From: Heyndrickxia camelliae
GTDB lineage: Bacteria > Bacillota > Bacilli > Bacillales > Bacillaceae_C
Direction of reading: 5' to 3'
DNA: 64,000 nucleotides
Assembly: GCF_002844575.1 (NCBI RefSeq)
Contig: NZ_PIQO01000006.1
Location: forward strand, 1-64,000
Of this stretch, positions 54,111 through 64,000 are shown piece by piece. A program made the translations under genes and the position numbers. A model generated the notes under the pieces. That model was not told where the DNA came from and made no database searches. It was given only the letters and a program-made list of their open reading frames with translations. The first letter of the stretch is position 1. Every line of letters begins with the position of its first letter.

Positions 54111-54915
54111 ATTCCGTACCGTGAATATGGTTGATAATAATGTTAGCTGTTTCCTCTACTGCCTTATTGGTAACATCTATAACCTTACAACCAATTTTAT
54201 TTGCTATTTGATCGAAATATTCAATTTCTGATTTAATGCGTTCAATATTGGCATAGCTTGCTTGATCATTAAGCCCTAAAGTTAACAACCGTTCTTTTCG
54301 AATATGATTTAATTTCTCCGGGCTAATCTTTAAACCAATACATTTCTCAGGAGAAACTTGAAATAATTCTTCCGGAGGGTCCACTTCCGGTACTAAGGGG
54401 ACATTGGCAACTTTATATCTTTTATGTGCCAGATATTGAGATAGCGGTGTTTTTGATGTTCGCGAAACACCAATTAATACGATATCGGCCCGAAGGATAC
54501 CTCTTGGGTCACGACCATCATCGTATTTAACAGCAAATTCTATAGCTTCTACTTTTTTAAAATACTGTTCGTCTAATTTACGAACTAGCCCTGGTTCACA
54601 TAATGGCTTTTTTCCATACAAATCTTCGAGTTTATCTAATAACGGGCCAATGATATCAATGGTGTATATTTGATTCTGCTCAGAATGTAATTTTATATAT
54701 TGCCTCATCTCTGGCTTTACCAAAGTATATACAATGATTCCATGATTCAATTTAGCAAGTGATATTACTTCATCAATATGCTGGAAATCCTCCACATAAG
54801 GATATCTTTTTATTTCTGCATCTTTTCCGTTAAATTGACTTATGGCAGCCTTGGTAACTAATTCCGCCGTTTCCCCAACCGAATCAGAAATAATATAAAT
54901 GATTGGTTTTATCAT
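54109..54915 (-). CDS. yqfL: YqfL, pyruvate phosphate dikinase-type regulatory protein
   Basis: A 268-residue DUF299 protein, a bifunctional kinase/phosphorylase that uses ADP for inactivation of PPDK or PEP synthase. It starts [20 protein letters not shown], has [14 protein letters not shown], the P-loop-like [15 protein letters not shown] near 150, and [23 protein letters not shown] near the end. In Bacillus it acts with CcpN (here 90 bases upstream, same strand) to set gluconeogenesis. No recognisable PPDK is in this window. Confidence 0.92.
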   Translation of the reverse strand: MIKPIIYIISDSVGETAELVTKAAISQFNGKDAEIKRYPYVEDFQHIDEVISLAKLNHGIIVYTLVKPEMRQYIKLHSEQNQIYTIDIIGPLLDKLEDLYGKKPLCEPGLVRKLDEQYFKKVEAIEFAVKYDDGRDPRGILRADIVLIGVSRTSKTPLSQYLAHKRYKVANVPLVPEVDPPEELFQVSPEKCIGLKISPEKLNHIRKERLLTLGLNDQASYANIERIKSEIEYFDQIANKIGCKVIDVTNKAVEETANIIINHIHGTE

Positions 54916-55008
54916 CTATTTCACCAAACTCCTTTTAAATTTATAAAGCTTTCGATTCAACAATTTTTAATGATTCAACTATAACAAAATAAAGCGAAAG
55001 CTGCCTTC

Positions 55009-55635
55009 CTATAATTCTCCTTCTACGAGAGCTACAAATGCTTTGGTAATATTCGTTTTCGTAATTCTCCCTGTAACTTCTAGGCCTTGATCTGTACTTT
55101 TCACAACCGGCATAGAATCAATTTGTTTATCGATTAGCTTTTTAGCTACTTCAATTAGCAAATCGTCCTTTTCACAGTATGTAATGTTTGGCATTCGTGT
55201 CATAATAATATTCACCGGTAATGCGGAAAGTTCTTGTTTTCCTATACTAGCTCTCAGCAAATCTTTTCGCGAAAGCACACCAACCAAATGAGAGTGTTCG
55301 TCTACTACATATAAAGTACCTACATCTTCTAAAAATACCGTAACGATCGCATCGTAAACAGAAATACTTTCATTAACCACTACAGGCATAGATTGATACT
55401 CTCGAACATAAATTTTATTTAGATTTTCCGTTAGGAGCTGTGCTCCAGTCTTCCCGGTATAAAAATAACCTACTCGCGGGCGCGCATCTAAATAACCAGC
55501 CATCGTTAGAATTGCTAAATCTGGCCTTAAAGTTGCTCGAGTTAGTTTTAACCGATCTGCTATATGCTCACCTGTAATAGGGCCATTATCCTTTACAATT
55601 TGCAATATTTGTTGTTGCCTTTTATTAAGTTCTAT
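55009..55635 (-). CDS. ccpN: CcpN transcriptional repressor with apparent ATA start
   Basis: A 208-residue CcpN repressor of gluconeogenic genes (gapB, pckA in B. subtilis). The helix-turn-helix ENGPITGEHIADRL and LTRATLRPDLAILTMAGY is near residues 16-45, then two CBS domains (VDEHSHLVGVLSRKDLLRA and GRITKTNITKAF) sense nucleotides. CcpN proteins begin about three residues before IELNKRQ. In this gene the codons before GAA CTT AAT AAA are TAA ACG ATA, so no ATG, GTG or TTG is available; a GGGGGTG lies upstream. ATA at 55633-55635 is the best start; a TTG ten codons later would truncate the first helix. Confidence 0.9.
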   Translation of the reverse strand: MELNKRQQQILQIVKDNGPITGEHIADRLKLTRATLRPDLAILTMAGYLDARPRVGYFYTGKTGAQLLTENLNKIYVREYQSMPVVVNESISVYDAIVTVFLEDVGTLYVVDEHSHLVGVLSRKDLLRASIGKQELSALPVNIIMTRMPNITYCEKDDLLIEVAKKLIDKQIDSMPVVKSTDQGLEVTGRITKTNITKAFVALVEGEL

Positions 55636-55742
55636 CGTTTACACCCCCATTCAAAGAGATTTCAGATGTGTTATACTTTTATATAATTATTATATACTAA
55701 TTTTAAATTATAAGAAAAAATTTGCAAGAAATACAGAACATA

Positions 55743-55784
55743 AATAAAGACTCTATTTCCTTTATGAAAGGAAGAGCCTTTATT
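55743..55784 (-). terminator. Terminator of recO
   Basis: Outer arms AATAAAGACTCT (55743-55754) and AGAGCCTTTATT (55773-55784) with one mismatch, and inner pairing TTTCCTTTATGAAAGGAA. Leftward T content is moderate. It closes recO. Confidence 0.8.
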
Positions 55785-55789
55785 CATTA

Positions 55790-56542
55790 TCAAAAAATAT
55801 CTTTGAATTTTTCTATTTGATCCAGGAATTTTTTTGATTTTAGGTGCAGACCTGAATATTCATCATAATACATGGTAATGGTTGTCCGAAGTTCCCTTTT
55901 TGTTTCTGGCTTAACGGAAATCGAACCCAGTCTTTGAATGTCAATATAATAAAAAAGACGTAAAAGTCGAATGCTGCTCTGTGAAATAGGCAAAAGATAT
56001 GGATCCTTTTCAAAACACCGATGACAAATGAGACCATTTTCCCGAATAGAAAAAGCAAATGTACCATTTTTACTGCCGCAAACCGCACACTGATCCATAA
56101 TTGGGTATAACCCTAAAACATTTAACATTTTCATCTCAAATATATTGGTAATGATATCTAAATCAACATCTTCGTTAATATAATTTAATGTTTGGTATAA
56201 TAATTCAAACAAAAAAGGATTTCGTTGCTTTTCTTCGACACTTTTATCCAAAAGATCAACTATATACGATGCATATGCGGTTTGGAATATATCTTCTCGG
56301 ATAGACCTCATGGAGGAAATCATTTCTCCTTGCTGAAGTGTCCCAAGACCATTTCCTGTTTGCACAAGAAAGTATCCATACGTAAAAAGTTGGGAAACAG
56401 CTGAGAGACGGCTGTTGGTCTTCTTTGCCCCCCTTGCCATCATCCCAAGTTTCCCAAACTCACGTGTATATACATTGACAATTTTATTCGATTCACCATA
56501 ATCATGTGTTCTAATTACAATACCTTCACATTTTTGAAGCAT
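55790..56542 (-). CDS. recO: DNA repair protein RecO
   Basis: A 250-residue RecO, which anneals ssDNA and helps load RecA. The N-terminal OB fold begins [20 protein letters not shown], with GSLARGAKK-type [19 protein letters not shown]; a helical middle and the zinc finger with CAVCGSK and ICHRC near 150-175 follow. The ATG at 56542 matches the family start; AAGGTGG is eight bases upstream, another ATG adjacent is equally possible. yqzL lies just upstream. Confidence 0.95.
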   Translation of the reverse strand: MLQKCEGIVIRTHDYGESNKIVNVYTREFGKLGMMARGAKKTNSRLSAVSQLFTYGYFLVQTGNGLGTLQQGEMISSMRSIREDIFQTAYASYIVDLLDKSVEEKQRNPFLFELLYQTLNYINEDVDLDIITNIFEMKMLNVLGLYPIMDQCAVCGSKNGTFAFSIRENGLICHRCFEKDPYLLPISQSSIRLLRLFYYIDIQRLGSISVKPETKRELRTTITMYYDEYSGLHLKSKKFLDQIEKFKDIF

Positions 56543-56601
56543 CATATCCACCTTCCAAAGCAATCTTTATTTGCTTCATTCAGGTGATAACAGAAACTTT
56601 C

Positions 56602-56748
56602 TCAGGAAATTGGATTAAAATCAATTCCTGTGATTTCATGCTCTGTTTTCATTGGTTCATCTTGTCCTTCTTTTTCCAGTTCCTTAAAAAGCAAATAGGT
56701 ATCAATACTACCAGTTTCAGCAAAAACTTTCCATGTAAACTCTAGCAT
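56602..56748 (-). CDS. yqzL: YqzL family small protein
   Basis: A 48-residue protein, too short for common thresholds, with MLEFTWKVFAETGSIDTYLL as its start, typical for YqzL next to recO in Bacillus. GGCGGGG is seven bases upstream of the ATG at 56748. It ends 60 bases before recO on the same strand. Function unknown. Confidence 0.85.
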   Translation of the reverse strand: MLEFTWKVFAETGSIDTYLLFKELEKEGQDEPMKTEHEITGIDFNPIS

Positions 56749-56909
56749 ATAAACCCCGCCTTTCATGTTGTGAAAACTCATGAAATCTTTAATAAAGCTT
56801 TAATAATTATAGCTTCACCAAGACTTCCTGAAATCATGTGACGTAAAAATTGCTAACAAAGTTTGATGTATAATTCATTTCATCACTAAAACACAACTTA
56901 AGGCTAACC

Positions 56910-58236
<1,327 letters not shown>

Positions 58237-58319
58237 TCAAAACTTATTTTACCACAAAATTGTCAATAATCACAGAATATTTTTAATTTGCTTGAAATTA
58301 TTAAAAAATCTGACTAAAA

Positions 58320-58350
58320 AAGTTTATCCACTAAATTGCTGGATAAACTT
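58320..58350 (-). terminator. Terminator of dgkA
   Basis: A perfect 11-bp stem (AAGTTTATCCA with TGGATAAACTT) and nine-base loop, followed leftward by TTTTTT, 73 bases past the dgkA stop. It ends the phoH-ybeY-dgkA side transcript before cdd. Confidence 0.88.
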
Positions 58351-58422
58351 ATTTTAACTCAAATAAATGTTGGATTCAAATTCTACAATGGTAAAAACTG
58401 TTACGATCACTTGTTATCATTA

Positions 58423-58818
58423 CTATATGAAATTTATTATTAAATGTGCAAATTTAGGAATAAAAATAACACATGCAATGATAACAGACATGATTGAATA
58501 GACTAAAACCGCTCCTGCTGCCAAATCCTTTGCTTGTTTCGCTAAAGGATGATATCCAGGTGCTGCCAAATCCACTACCCTTTCAATTGCAGAATTTACC
58601 AATTCTAAACTAACTACCCCAAAAATGGACAAAATTACAAATAACCATTCCATTAATGAAATTCGCAACAGAAAACTAATAGAGATTGCCATTATAGCTG
58701 CAGCAGCATGTATTTTAAAATTTTTTTCCGCTTTAAATCCATGGATAATACCACAAATTGCAAAAGAAAATGTTTTGTGCAGAGGAGTCTTTTGTTTATC
58801 TTTTAAGTCCATATTCAT
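58423..58818 (-). CDS. dgkA: Undecaprenol/diacylglycerol kinase DgkA
   Basis: A 131-residue integral membrane lipid kinase. It has three spans and the family residues [35 protein letters not shown] with the catalytic Glu, and [16 protein letters not shown]. In B. subtilis it phosphorylates undecaprenol. It overlaps the 3' end of ybeY by 23 bases (start at the ATG at 58818, or the next ATG at 58812). Coupled expression with ybeY is conserved. Confidence 0.93.
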   Translation of the reverse strand: MNMDLKDKQKTPLHKTFSFAICGIIHGFKAEKNFKIHAAAAIMAISISFLLRISLMEWLFVILSIFGVVSLELVNSAIERVVDLAAPGYHPLAKQAKDLAAGAVLVYSIMSVIIACVIFIPKFAHLIINFI

Positions 58819-59266
58819 CTAATATTTCCTTTTGTAGTCCAAACATTTCTTTCTCATCTTCTGGTGTCATATGATCATATCCCAGCAGATGCAAAAATCC
58901 ATGAAGGGCCAAAAATCCTAATTCACGCGAAAAAGCATGTCCGTAGTCATCGGCCTGTTCATGTGCTTTCGAAACGGAGATAATAATATCTCCAAGTACC
59001 CTTGGCATTTCGGATCCATTGATTTCTATTTCACCTTCCCCTAACTCTTCCATCGCAAAAGAAATAACATCAGTGGGCTGGTCCTTATCCCGGTATTCTC
59101 TATTTATTTCTCGAATTTTCTCGTTTGATACAAACGTAACCGAAACTTCACTTCCATTTTCAATCTCTAATTTATTTCCTGCAAAGTTCAAAAGACTTTC
59201 CACTAAATCAAAATCTTCTTTTTTTAATTCATTTGTTTCATCCATAAAATCCATGGATAAAGACAT
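58796..59266 (-). CDS. ybeY: rRNA maturation endonuclease YbeY
   Basis: A 156-residue zinc endoribonuclease for 16S rRNA 3' maturation and ribosome quality control. The zinc motif [11 protein letters not shown] is at residues about 125-135, and [18 protein letters not shown] sits in the middle. The ATG at 59266 has GAGGTGG ahead of it; the ATG three codons earlier overlaps the site. It lies between pgpH and dgkA, overlapping dgkA. Confidence 0.95.
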   Translation of the reverse strand: MSLSMDFMDETNELKKEDFDLVESLLNFAGNKLEIENGSEVSVTFVSNEKIREINREYRDKDQPTDVISFAMEELGEGEIEINGSEMPRVLGDIIISVSKAHEQADDYGHAFSRELGFLALHGFLHLLGYDHMTPEDEKEMFGLQKEILDEYGLKR

Positions 59267-59322
59267 AATATCCACCTCTAAATATTCAATTTTATTGTAA
59301 ATAACAAAGGGATGACGATGAA

Positions 59323-61473
59323 TCAGCCGCTAATGCTTTTGTTATTCGGATACTCAATTCGGGAGTGAAATATACCGTTTAATGTTTCACAAAATGTTTT
59401 CTTTATTACTTCAAGTTCCTTTAGAGTAATGTCACATTCATTTAGCTGGCCATCCTGCAACCGCTCCTGAACAATGTTATGAATTAGCTCTTTAATTTGA
59501 TCAGGCGATGGGTGTGACATGGATCGAACCGCGGCTTCCACACTATCTGCAATGCTAATAATAGCAATTTCCTTCGTTTGCGGCTTTGGTCCGGGATAGC
59601 GAAAAGATTCTTTATCGATATCCGGATTTTCTTCCTTAGCCTTGACATAAAAGTATTTAAGCAATGTTGTACCATGATGCTGTTCAGCGATATCAATAAT
59701 TTCTTTTGGAAACTTATGCTTTCGCAGCATTTTACCTCCGTCCACTGCATGGGCAATAATGATATCTCTACTTACTTCTGGAGATAAGTGATTGTGCGGA
59801 TTCTCCATATTTATTTGGTTTTCTATGAAAAACTGCGGACGCTTTGTTTTCCCAATATCATGATAATAGCATCCAACCCTTGCTAGCAAACCATTTGCTC
59901 CTACAGCTTCACATGCTGCCTCTGCTAAGTTTGCAACCATAACACTATGATGATATGTTCCCGGTGCCTCTGTTAAAATTTTCTTTAATAACGGGTGGTT
60001 CGGATTGGAAAGTTCAATTAATTTAATCGTTGATAATATTCCAAACCCAGCCTCAAAAAATGGAACAAGTCCGATTGTAAATATAGCGGACAACAAACCG
60101 GAGACAAGAGCAAATACCACAAAATATATGTATTCAATGTTCGAATACTGCCCATTTCCTAATAGTATTAAGGCAAATATCATCATCAAGTTAATAAGCG
60201 ATACAAATAAACCTGCTTGTAAAATATTGGAGCGCCTGTTTCGATTAGTTAAAAATAATATCCCGGCAGTACCACTAAACAGAATATAAACAGCAATTTC
60301 AATATTGATCGTTCCGGCAAGCTCATCCCTAAAGATAATAGATCCACATGCAGCTAATAAAATCGTGACAATAAAAGCAAAGCGTTCATTTAACATGATT
60401 CGAATTAACATTGGCGCCAGGGCAGCTGGATAAATATAGCCTAAATTAGGTAAATCTGCATTATCAATATATCCCACAATTCTCATTAACAAAAGGGATA
60501 TAACAAAAATAAAACTCACAAGTATTAAATATAGTTGTTTTTTATCTTCTGGGTACGATGTACTATGTATATAAAGATAAATAGGTGCAATCATTAATAT
60601 GACAAACAAAGCAAGCCCGTAAAAAGGCTTTACTGTTGGATTACTTTTCAATAAACCAAGTATCTGCAACTGATGATATATATCCCTGTCAATAAGATGT
60701 CCTTCTTGAACAATAATTTGTCCTTGTAATATTTTTACTGGTTCCACATTTTCCATTGCCTGTTTCTGTCTCGCTTCAGTAAGTTGCCGATCATAAATAT
60801 CGTTCGGTACAATCGCATATTTACCTAATTCTACAGCAGCTTCACGCAAGTCTCTATTTAAATTGGACTGATTAATTTTATCTGCTATTCGCAACCTTGC
60901 TTGAGATACTTGATCATCTCTTATTTTTTCACTCATTAAGGTTTCTACTTGTTCAATGACAATATTTCTCGCCTGTTCTAGATCATAATGATTGGTTTTT
61001 AGTAAAGTATAGAATATATCATCAGGTATCTTTTTCGTTACATCCTCATTTACATTTTTCGATAAGTCGGATTTTAATATGTGTAACTTCTCTGTATCGG
61101 ATTTTTTTTCTGGCTTATCCTTGGATTTTTCTTGTACGCCAGGTTCATAATTTACATCATTCACAAAGTCAAAGATCGAGTTAATTAGGGATACTCTGTT
61201 TTGTACGGTTTCTTTTTTAAAGGTATAAACCTTACCTACTTCTTCTGCAGCTTTTTGGCGTTCCTCATTAGTTTTCGCTTCGTCTTCAACCGTTTTCGGA
61301 GAACGAACTGTTTTATCAGCAATGGAAAATAGCTCCATATTATAGGTCTGAGGCTTCACATTATAATAAAGTACTCCATAAATCAAAACCGACAAAATAA
61401 GTAACGTTATAATGGTAAATACTCTGTAGCTTAATAGAGTTCGTATTTTTCCAACATAATCTTGAATGTTCAC
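59323..61473 (-). CDS. pgpH: 7TM-HD cyclic-di-AMP phosphodiesterase PgpH
   Basis: A 716-residue 7TMR-HD family protein that hydrolyses c-di-AMP. An N-terminal span, an extracellular domain (about 40-270), seven spans (about 275-465), then a cytosolic HD domain with [20 protein letters not shown], the HD pair in [15 protein letters not shown] and [26 protein letters not shown]. In B. subtilis it is PgpH (YqfF). GTG start with AGAGGTAC upstream. Lies between phoH and ybeY. Confidence 0.93.
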   Translation of the reverse strand: MNIQDYVGKIRTLLSYRVFTIITLLILSVLIYGVLYYNVKPQTYNMELFSIADKTVRSPKTVEDEAKTNEERQKAAEEVGKVYTFKKETVQNRVSLINSIFDFVNDVNYEPGVQEKSKDKPEKKSDTEKLHILKSDLSKNVNEDVTKKIPDDIFYTLLKTNHYDLEQARNIVIEQVETLMSEKIRDDQVSQARLRIADKINQSNLNRDLREAAVELGKYAIVPNDIYDRQLTEARQKQAMENVEPVKILQGQIIVQEGHLIDRDIYHQLQILGLLKSNPTVKPFYGLALFVILMIAPIYLYIHSTSYPEDKKQLYLILVSFIFVISLLLMRIVGYIDNADLPNLGYIYPAALAPMLIRIMLNERFAFIVTILLAACGSIIFRDELAGTINIEIAVYILFSGTAGILFLTNRNRRSNILQAGLFVSLINLMMIFALILLGNGQYSNIEYIYFVVFALVSGLLSAIFTIGLVPFFEAGFGILSTIKLIELSNPNHPLLKKILTEAPGTYHHSVMVANLAEAACEAVGANGLLARVGCYYHDIGKTKRPQFFIENQINMENPHNHLSPEVSRDIIIAHAVDGGKMLRKHKFPKEIIDIAEQHHGTTLLKYFYVKAKEENPDIDKESFRYPGPKPQTKEIAIISIADSVEAAVRSMSHPSPDQIKELIHNIVQERLQDGQLNECDITLKELEVIKKTFCETLNGIFHSRIEYPNNKSISG

Positions 61474-61624
61474 GTACCTCTCACACCACCTTCAAATAAC
61501 CTAAACGTTCTTCGAAGCAAACAGTTATAATATAAAAATTACTTTTAGAAATTGAGAGTTATGTTCTTCCCTAATTATGTAAAATCATATCAGTTTTTGT
61601 ACAGAAATGCACTTCATTTTATAA

Positions 61625-61656
61625 AAAAACCTGAACAACAGGATGTTCAGGTTTTT
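61625..61656 (-). terminator. Terminator of phoH
   Basis: A perfect 12-bp stem (AAAAACCTGAAC with GTTCAGGTTTTT) and eight-base loop, about 60 bases past phoH, with flanking A/T. It separates the yqfC-yqfD-phoH transcript from pgpH. Confidence 0.92.
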
Positions 61657-61715
61657 AGGTAGTATTGACCTAATAACGGAAATGTACTTCTTGTTTTGCA
61701 AAAGCAATCGACACC

Positions 61716-62678
61716 TTAAGAAGAATACTGATTATAAGCATCAATTATCTTTGCAACTAGTGGATGACGGACAATGTCACTTTGTTCCAGATACACAAAT
61801 GAAATCTTTGGAATATCTTTTAATATTTTTTCCGCTTCTATCAGACCTGATTGCGCACCTTTTGGCAAATCAACCTGAGTTCTGTCCCCAGTTATAACCA
61901 TTTTAGAATTAAATCCCAAGCGGGTTAAAAACATTTTCATTTGTGCATGTGTCGTATTTTGCGCTTCATCTAAGATAACAAAGGCATCATCTAATGTCCT
62001 ACCTCTCATATACGCAAGGGGAGCAATTTCAATCGTCTCCCTCTCTATTAGCCGAGCTGTATGTTCACTTCCCAATATATCATGCAATGCATCATATAAT
62101 GGCCGTAAATAAGGGTCTACTTTTTCTTTTAAGTCACCCGGTAAAAAACCTAGGCTTTCTCCTGCTTCTACAGCTGGTCTGGTTAATATTATCTTTTTCA
62201 CCATTCCATTTTTCAATGCGTGAACAGCCATTACAACTGCTAAGTAAGTTTTTCCTGTTCCCGCTGGCCCAATACCGAATACTAAATCATGCTTTTTAAT
62301 TGCAGTAATATACTGCTTTTGTCCTAATGTTTTAACACGTATTGACTTGCCACGGGCATTTTTGGTTATTTCTTCATCATAAATTTCTTCAAAAAATTCC
62401 AATGTTCCTTGGTTTTCCATTTTTATAGCATATAGAACATCCCTGGAACCTATATTGATTCCTTTTCTAATAATTAATAATAGACGTTCTAATATTTTAT
62501 TAACCCGCTCTACATCCTCTGTATTACCAGATATATGAACGGATTCACCCCTTGTAATGATGGATACTTTAAAAGATTCTTCCAGTAGTTTTAAATGGTT
62601 GTCTGATATTCCAAATAAAGAAATCGCTTCATTTGGATTTTGTAATTGTATCTTGGCTGTAATAATTTCTATTGACAT
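61716..62678 (-). CDS. phoH: PhoH-like ATPase
   Basis: A 320-residue PhoH family P-loop ATPase. Walker A is GIGPAGTGKTYLAVV near 130, Walker B FVILDEAQNT near 220, and the MVITGDRTQVDLP motif follows. An N-terminal KH-like region (residues 1-85) suggests RNA binding. It is linked with YbeY and RNA processing by synteny in Bacilli. It begins two bases downstream of the yqfD stop, with AAGGAGACTGAG covering it. Confidence 0.92.
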   Translation of the reverse strand: MSIEIITAKIQLQNPNEAISLFGISDNHLKLLEESFKVSIITRGESVHISGNTEDVERVNKILERLLLIIRKGINIGSRDVLYAIKMENQGTLEFFEEIYDEEITKNARGKSIRVKTLGQKQYITAIKKHDLVFGIGPAGTGKTYLAVVMAVHALKNGMVKKIILTRPAVEAGESLGFLPGDLKEKVDPYLRPLYDALHDILGSEHTARLIERETIEIAPLAYMRGRTLDDAFVILDEAQNTTHAQMKMFLTRLGFNSKMVITGDRTQVDLPKGAQSGLIEAEKILKDIPKISFVYLEQSDIVRHPLVAKIIDAYNQYSS

Positions 62679-62680
62679 TC

Positions 62681-63868
62681 TCAGTCTCCTTGAACAATTG
62701 GTTTTGCCTCTGCTATGTCTTCTATAACTTGGAAATACATCGATAATTTTACTTTACCATTCTCCACTTGTTCATGCAAAACATATTCATCCACTATTTT
62801 TGCATCATTTGGAATTTTTGTTTTCAAATCATTTACAGCAAGTTCTTTTGCTGCATTCACAGCTTGTGCTTTTGTATAATCTCTTTGAACTAGTTGCCTT
62901 TCACGTACTGTTTTGTGCACATATTCAATCGGGAGTGTCCATTTCAAAAATTTTATCGGATGTACATTCTTTTCTGTTTCATATTCTTTATACTTTATCT
63001 TGCCAAATCCCCAAAAAGGAATACTGAAAGATCCGATTTTTAAAGAATATTTTTTTTGTTCATGACCGGTAAATACTTGAAAATCTGATTGTAAAGGCAG
63101 CTCAACATCAGTTTTATACCATGTCTTCCCGTATACTTTTCCAATAGCGGCTATTGGTTTTTGATCTTCCTCTCTGCCAACCAGGCCAGACACCAATAAT
63201 TCTCCTTTATTAACAAATTGATTGATTTTTACCATTGGAATCCCGGCCTCTACAAACATATCTACGATAATAGCCTTTTGATTTGCAACCAAATGTCTAG
63301 GACTCAAAGACTTCTTTTGTTTAGGCGTGTTTTTTTCTACCACGTGTAATTGGAAGGTTGTCCCATGTAAATCCACACCGACCCATGTTATGTTCGGAAC
63401 TTTATTCGTCAACTCATGTTGGATTGATTCTAGGCTATCCATATTAAATTGTAATTTTCCAACTTGAATACCCATTTTATTTAATTCTTTTTTGATTTGG
63501 TGCTCTGTCTGCGGACTGGCGCCTTTTATCTGGATTCCCCATACAACATTGGACAGCAATGTAATAACTATAAAAAATAATATTAATCCTGTTAAAAAAC
63601 CTGCATTTTTCAAAGTGCGCTTCCAGAGAAACGGCATACCTTGTCCACTTAAAAAAGATATACGACAATCAAACTTCCTTGCTTGATGCCGCAGCTTATG
63701 AAGATCCTGAAGTCGAATATAAAAGGTAATAGCATCCGTTCCCTGTCTTTTCACATTCCATATCAATAGACGGGTACGGGTGAGCTGATTAATGAACCGC
63801 TCTACCCCTCTCCCCTCCACTTTCACATGAATTGTCCCACCTAGAAATGTAATCCAATGATTTTTCAA
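62681..63868 (-). CDS. yqfD: Sporulation protein YqfD
   Basis: A 395-residue membrane protein of the YqfD family (sporulation-related, sigma-E controlled in B. subtilis). A soluble N-terminal half-domain (about 1-85), a span (FLTGLILFFIVITLLSNVVWG), then extracellular beta-rich domains like POTRA/FtsQ-like (IKGASPQTEHQIKKELNKMG). The C-terminus ends in VIEDIAEAKPIVQGD. TTG start with AGGAGTGACAGGG. Lies 12 bases beyond yqfC and two before phoH: one operon. Confidence 0.9.
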   Translation of the reverse strand: MKNHWITFLGGTIHVKVEGRGVERFINQLTRTRLLIWNVKRQGTDAITFYIRLQDLHKLRHQARKFDCRISFLSGQGMPFLWKRTLKNAGFLTGLILFFIVITLLSNVVWGIQIKGASPQTEHQIKKELNKMGIQVGKLQFNMDSLESIQHELTNKVPNITWVGVDLHGTTFQLHVVEKNTPKQKKSLSPRHLVANQKAIIVDMFVEAGIPMVKINQFVNKGELLVSGLVGREEDQKPIAAIGKVYGKTWYKTDVELPLQSDFQVFTGHEQKKYSLKIGSFSIPFWGFGKIKYKEYETEKNVHPIKFLKWTLPIEYVHKTVRERQLVQRDYTKAQAVNAAKELAVNDLKTKIPNDAKIVDEYVLHEQVENGKVKLSMYFQVIEDIAEAKPIVQGD

Positions 63869-63880
63869 GCCCTGTCACTC

Positions 63881-64000
63881 CTATTCATTCAAATAACTGA
63901 CTGCATCTATTTTTCCTTCCAACAATATTTCTTCTGGTAAAATGGTTTTAATAACAAACGATTTTCCCTTTATTAACAATTGACCTTGTTTGAGAAGCAG
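63881..64000 (-). CDS. yqfC: Sporulation protein YqfC, partial
   Basis: The last 39 codons of yqfC, cut by the right edge. LLLKQGQLLIKGKSFVIKT and LPEEILLEGKI match the B. subtilis YqfC C-terminus closely. YqfC is a small (about 90 residues) sporulation protein transcribed with yqfD. Stop TAG at 63881-63883. Confidence 0.9.
   Translation of the reverse strand: MLLKQGQLLIKGKSFVIKTILPEEILLEGKIDAVSYLNE

Overview
The window is about 64 kb of a low-GC Firmicutes chromosome, almost certainly from a spore-forming member of the Bacillaceae. Between about 17.8 kb and the right end, gene content and order largely follow the Bacillus subtilis yqgY-to-yqfC segment: yqgX, glcK, gluP, sodA, ispG, zur, nfo, cshB, ispH, cccA, sigA, dnaG, ccpN, recO, era, cdd, dgkA, ybeY, pgpH, phoH, yqfD, yqfC. 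The sporulation genes yqfC and yqfD, a yqgS lipoteichoic-acid synthase paralogue and a VrrA/YqfQ protein fit a spore former. The species cannot be named from sequence alone. No tRNA or rRNA gene was seen.

Region 1 (1-5,455) is the integrase end of a temperate phage. A leftward early operon carries excisionase-like, YqaI-like, Gp157, ERF recombinase and YopX-like genes with several tiny ORFs. A two-repressor switch region follows, then a rightward tyrosine integrase. The element ends inside comGA. That gene keeps its start and Walker A box but is cut at the Walker B region, so the type II secretion-like ATPase for DNA uptake is split; its other half must lie beyond the left edge of the window.

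Region 2 (6,200-17,700) is an accessory block between comGA and yqgY. It holds an LCP wall-polymer ligase, a leftward set of S8 subtilase with HEAT-like tail, S41 peptidase and a decayed DUF2785 gene, two NUDIX hydrolases, a broken alpha/beta hydrolase, a large glycerophosphotransferase-glycosyltransferase fusion and an MFS transporter. Three or four genes here are frameshifted or lack a normal start, so the block is under turnover.

Region 3 (17,800-44,000) is conserved core: glycolysis entry (glcK), rhomboid protease gluP, folate enzyme yqgN, L33, two tandem class B penicillin-binding proteins, MnSOD, ispG, the zinc-uptake set znuC-znuB-zur with a candidate Zur operator, endonuclease IV and RNA helicase CshB. 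ispG and ispH (region 4) are the last two Fe-S enzymes of the MEP isoprenoid pathway.

Region 4 (44,000-64,000) is the sigA macromolecular-synthesis area: yqfQ, ispH, yqfO-trmK, cccA, an acyl-CoA dehydrogenase, sigA-dnaG, yqfL-ccpN, recO-yqzL, era-cdd, dgkA-ybeY-pgpH, phoH-yqfD-yqfC. Compared with B. subtilis, glyQS is absent between recO and ccpN, yqxD is absent next to dnaG, and no pst phosphate operon lies beside pbpA. ccpN lacks a normal start codon in the expected place and seems to begin at ATA.

Most transcription units are closed by clear stem-loop terminators, many of them shared by convergent genes.
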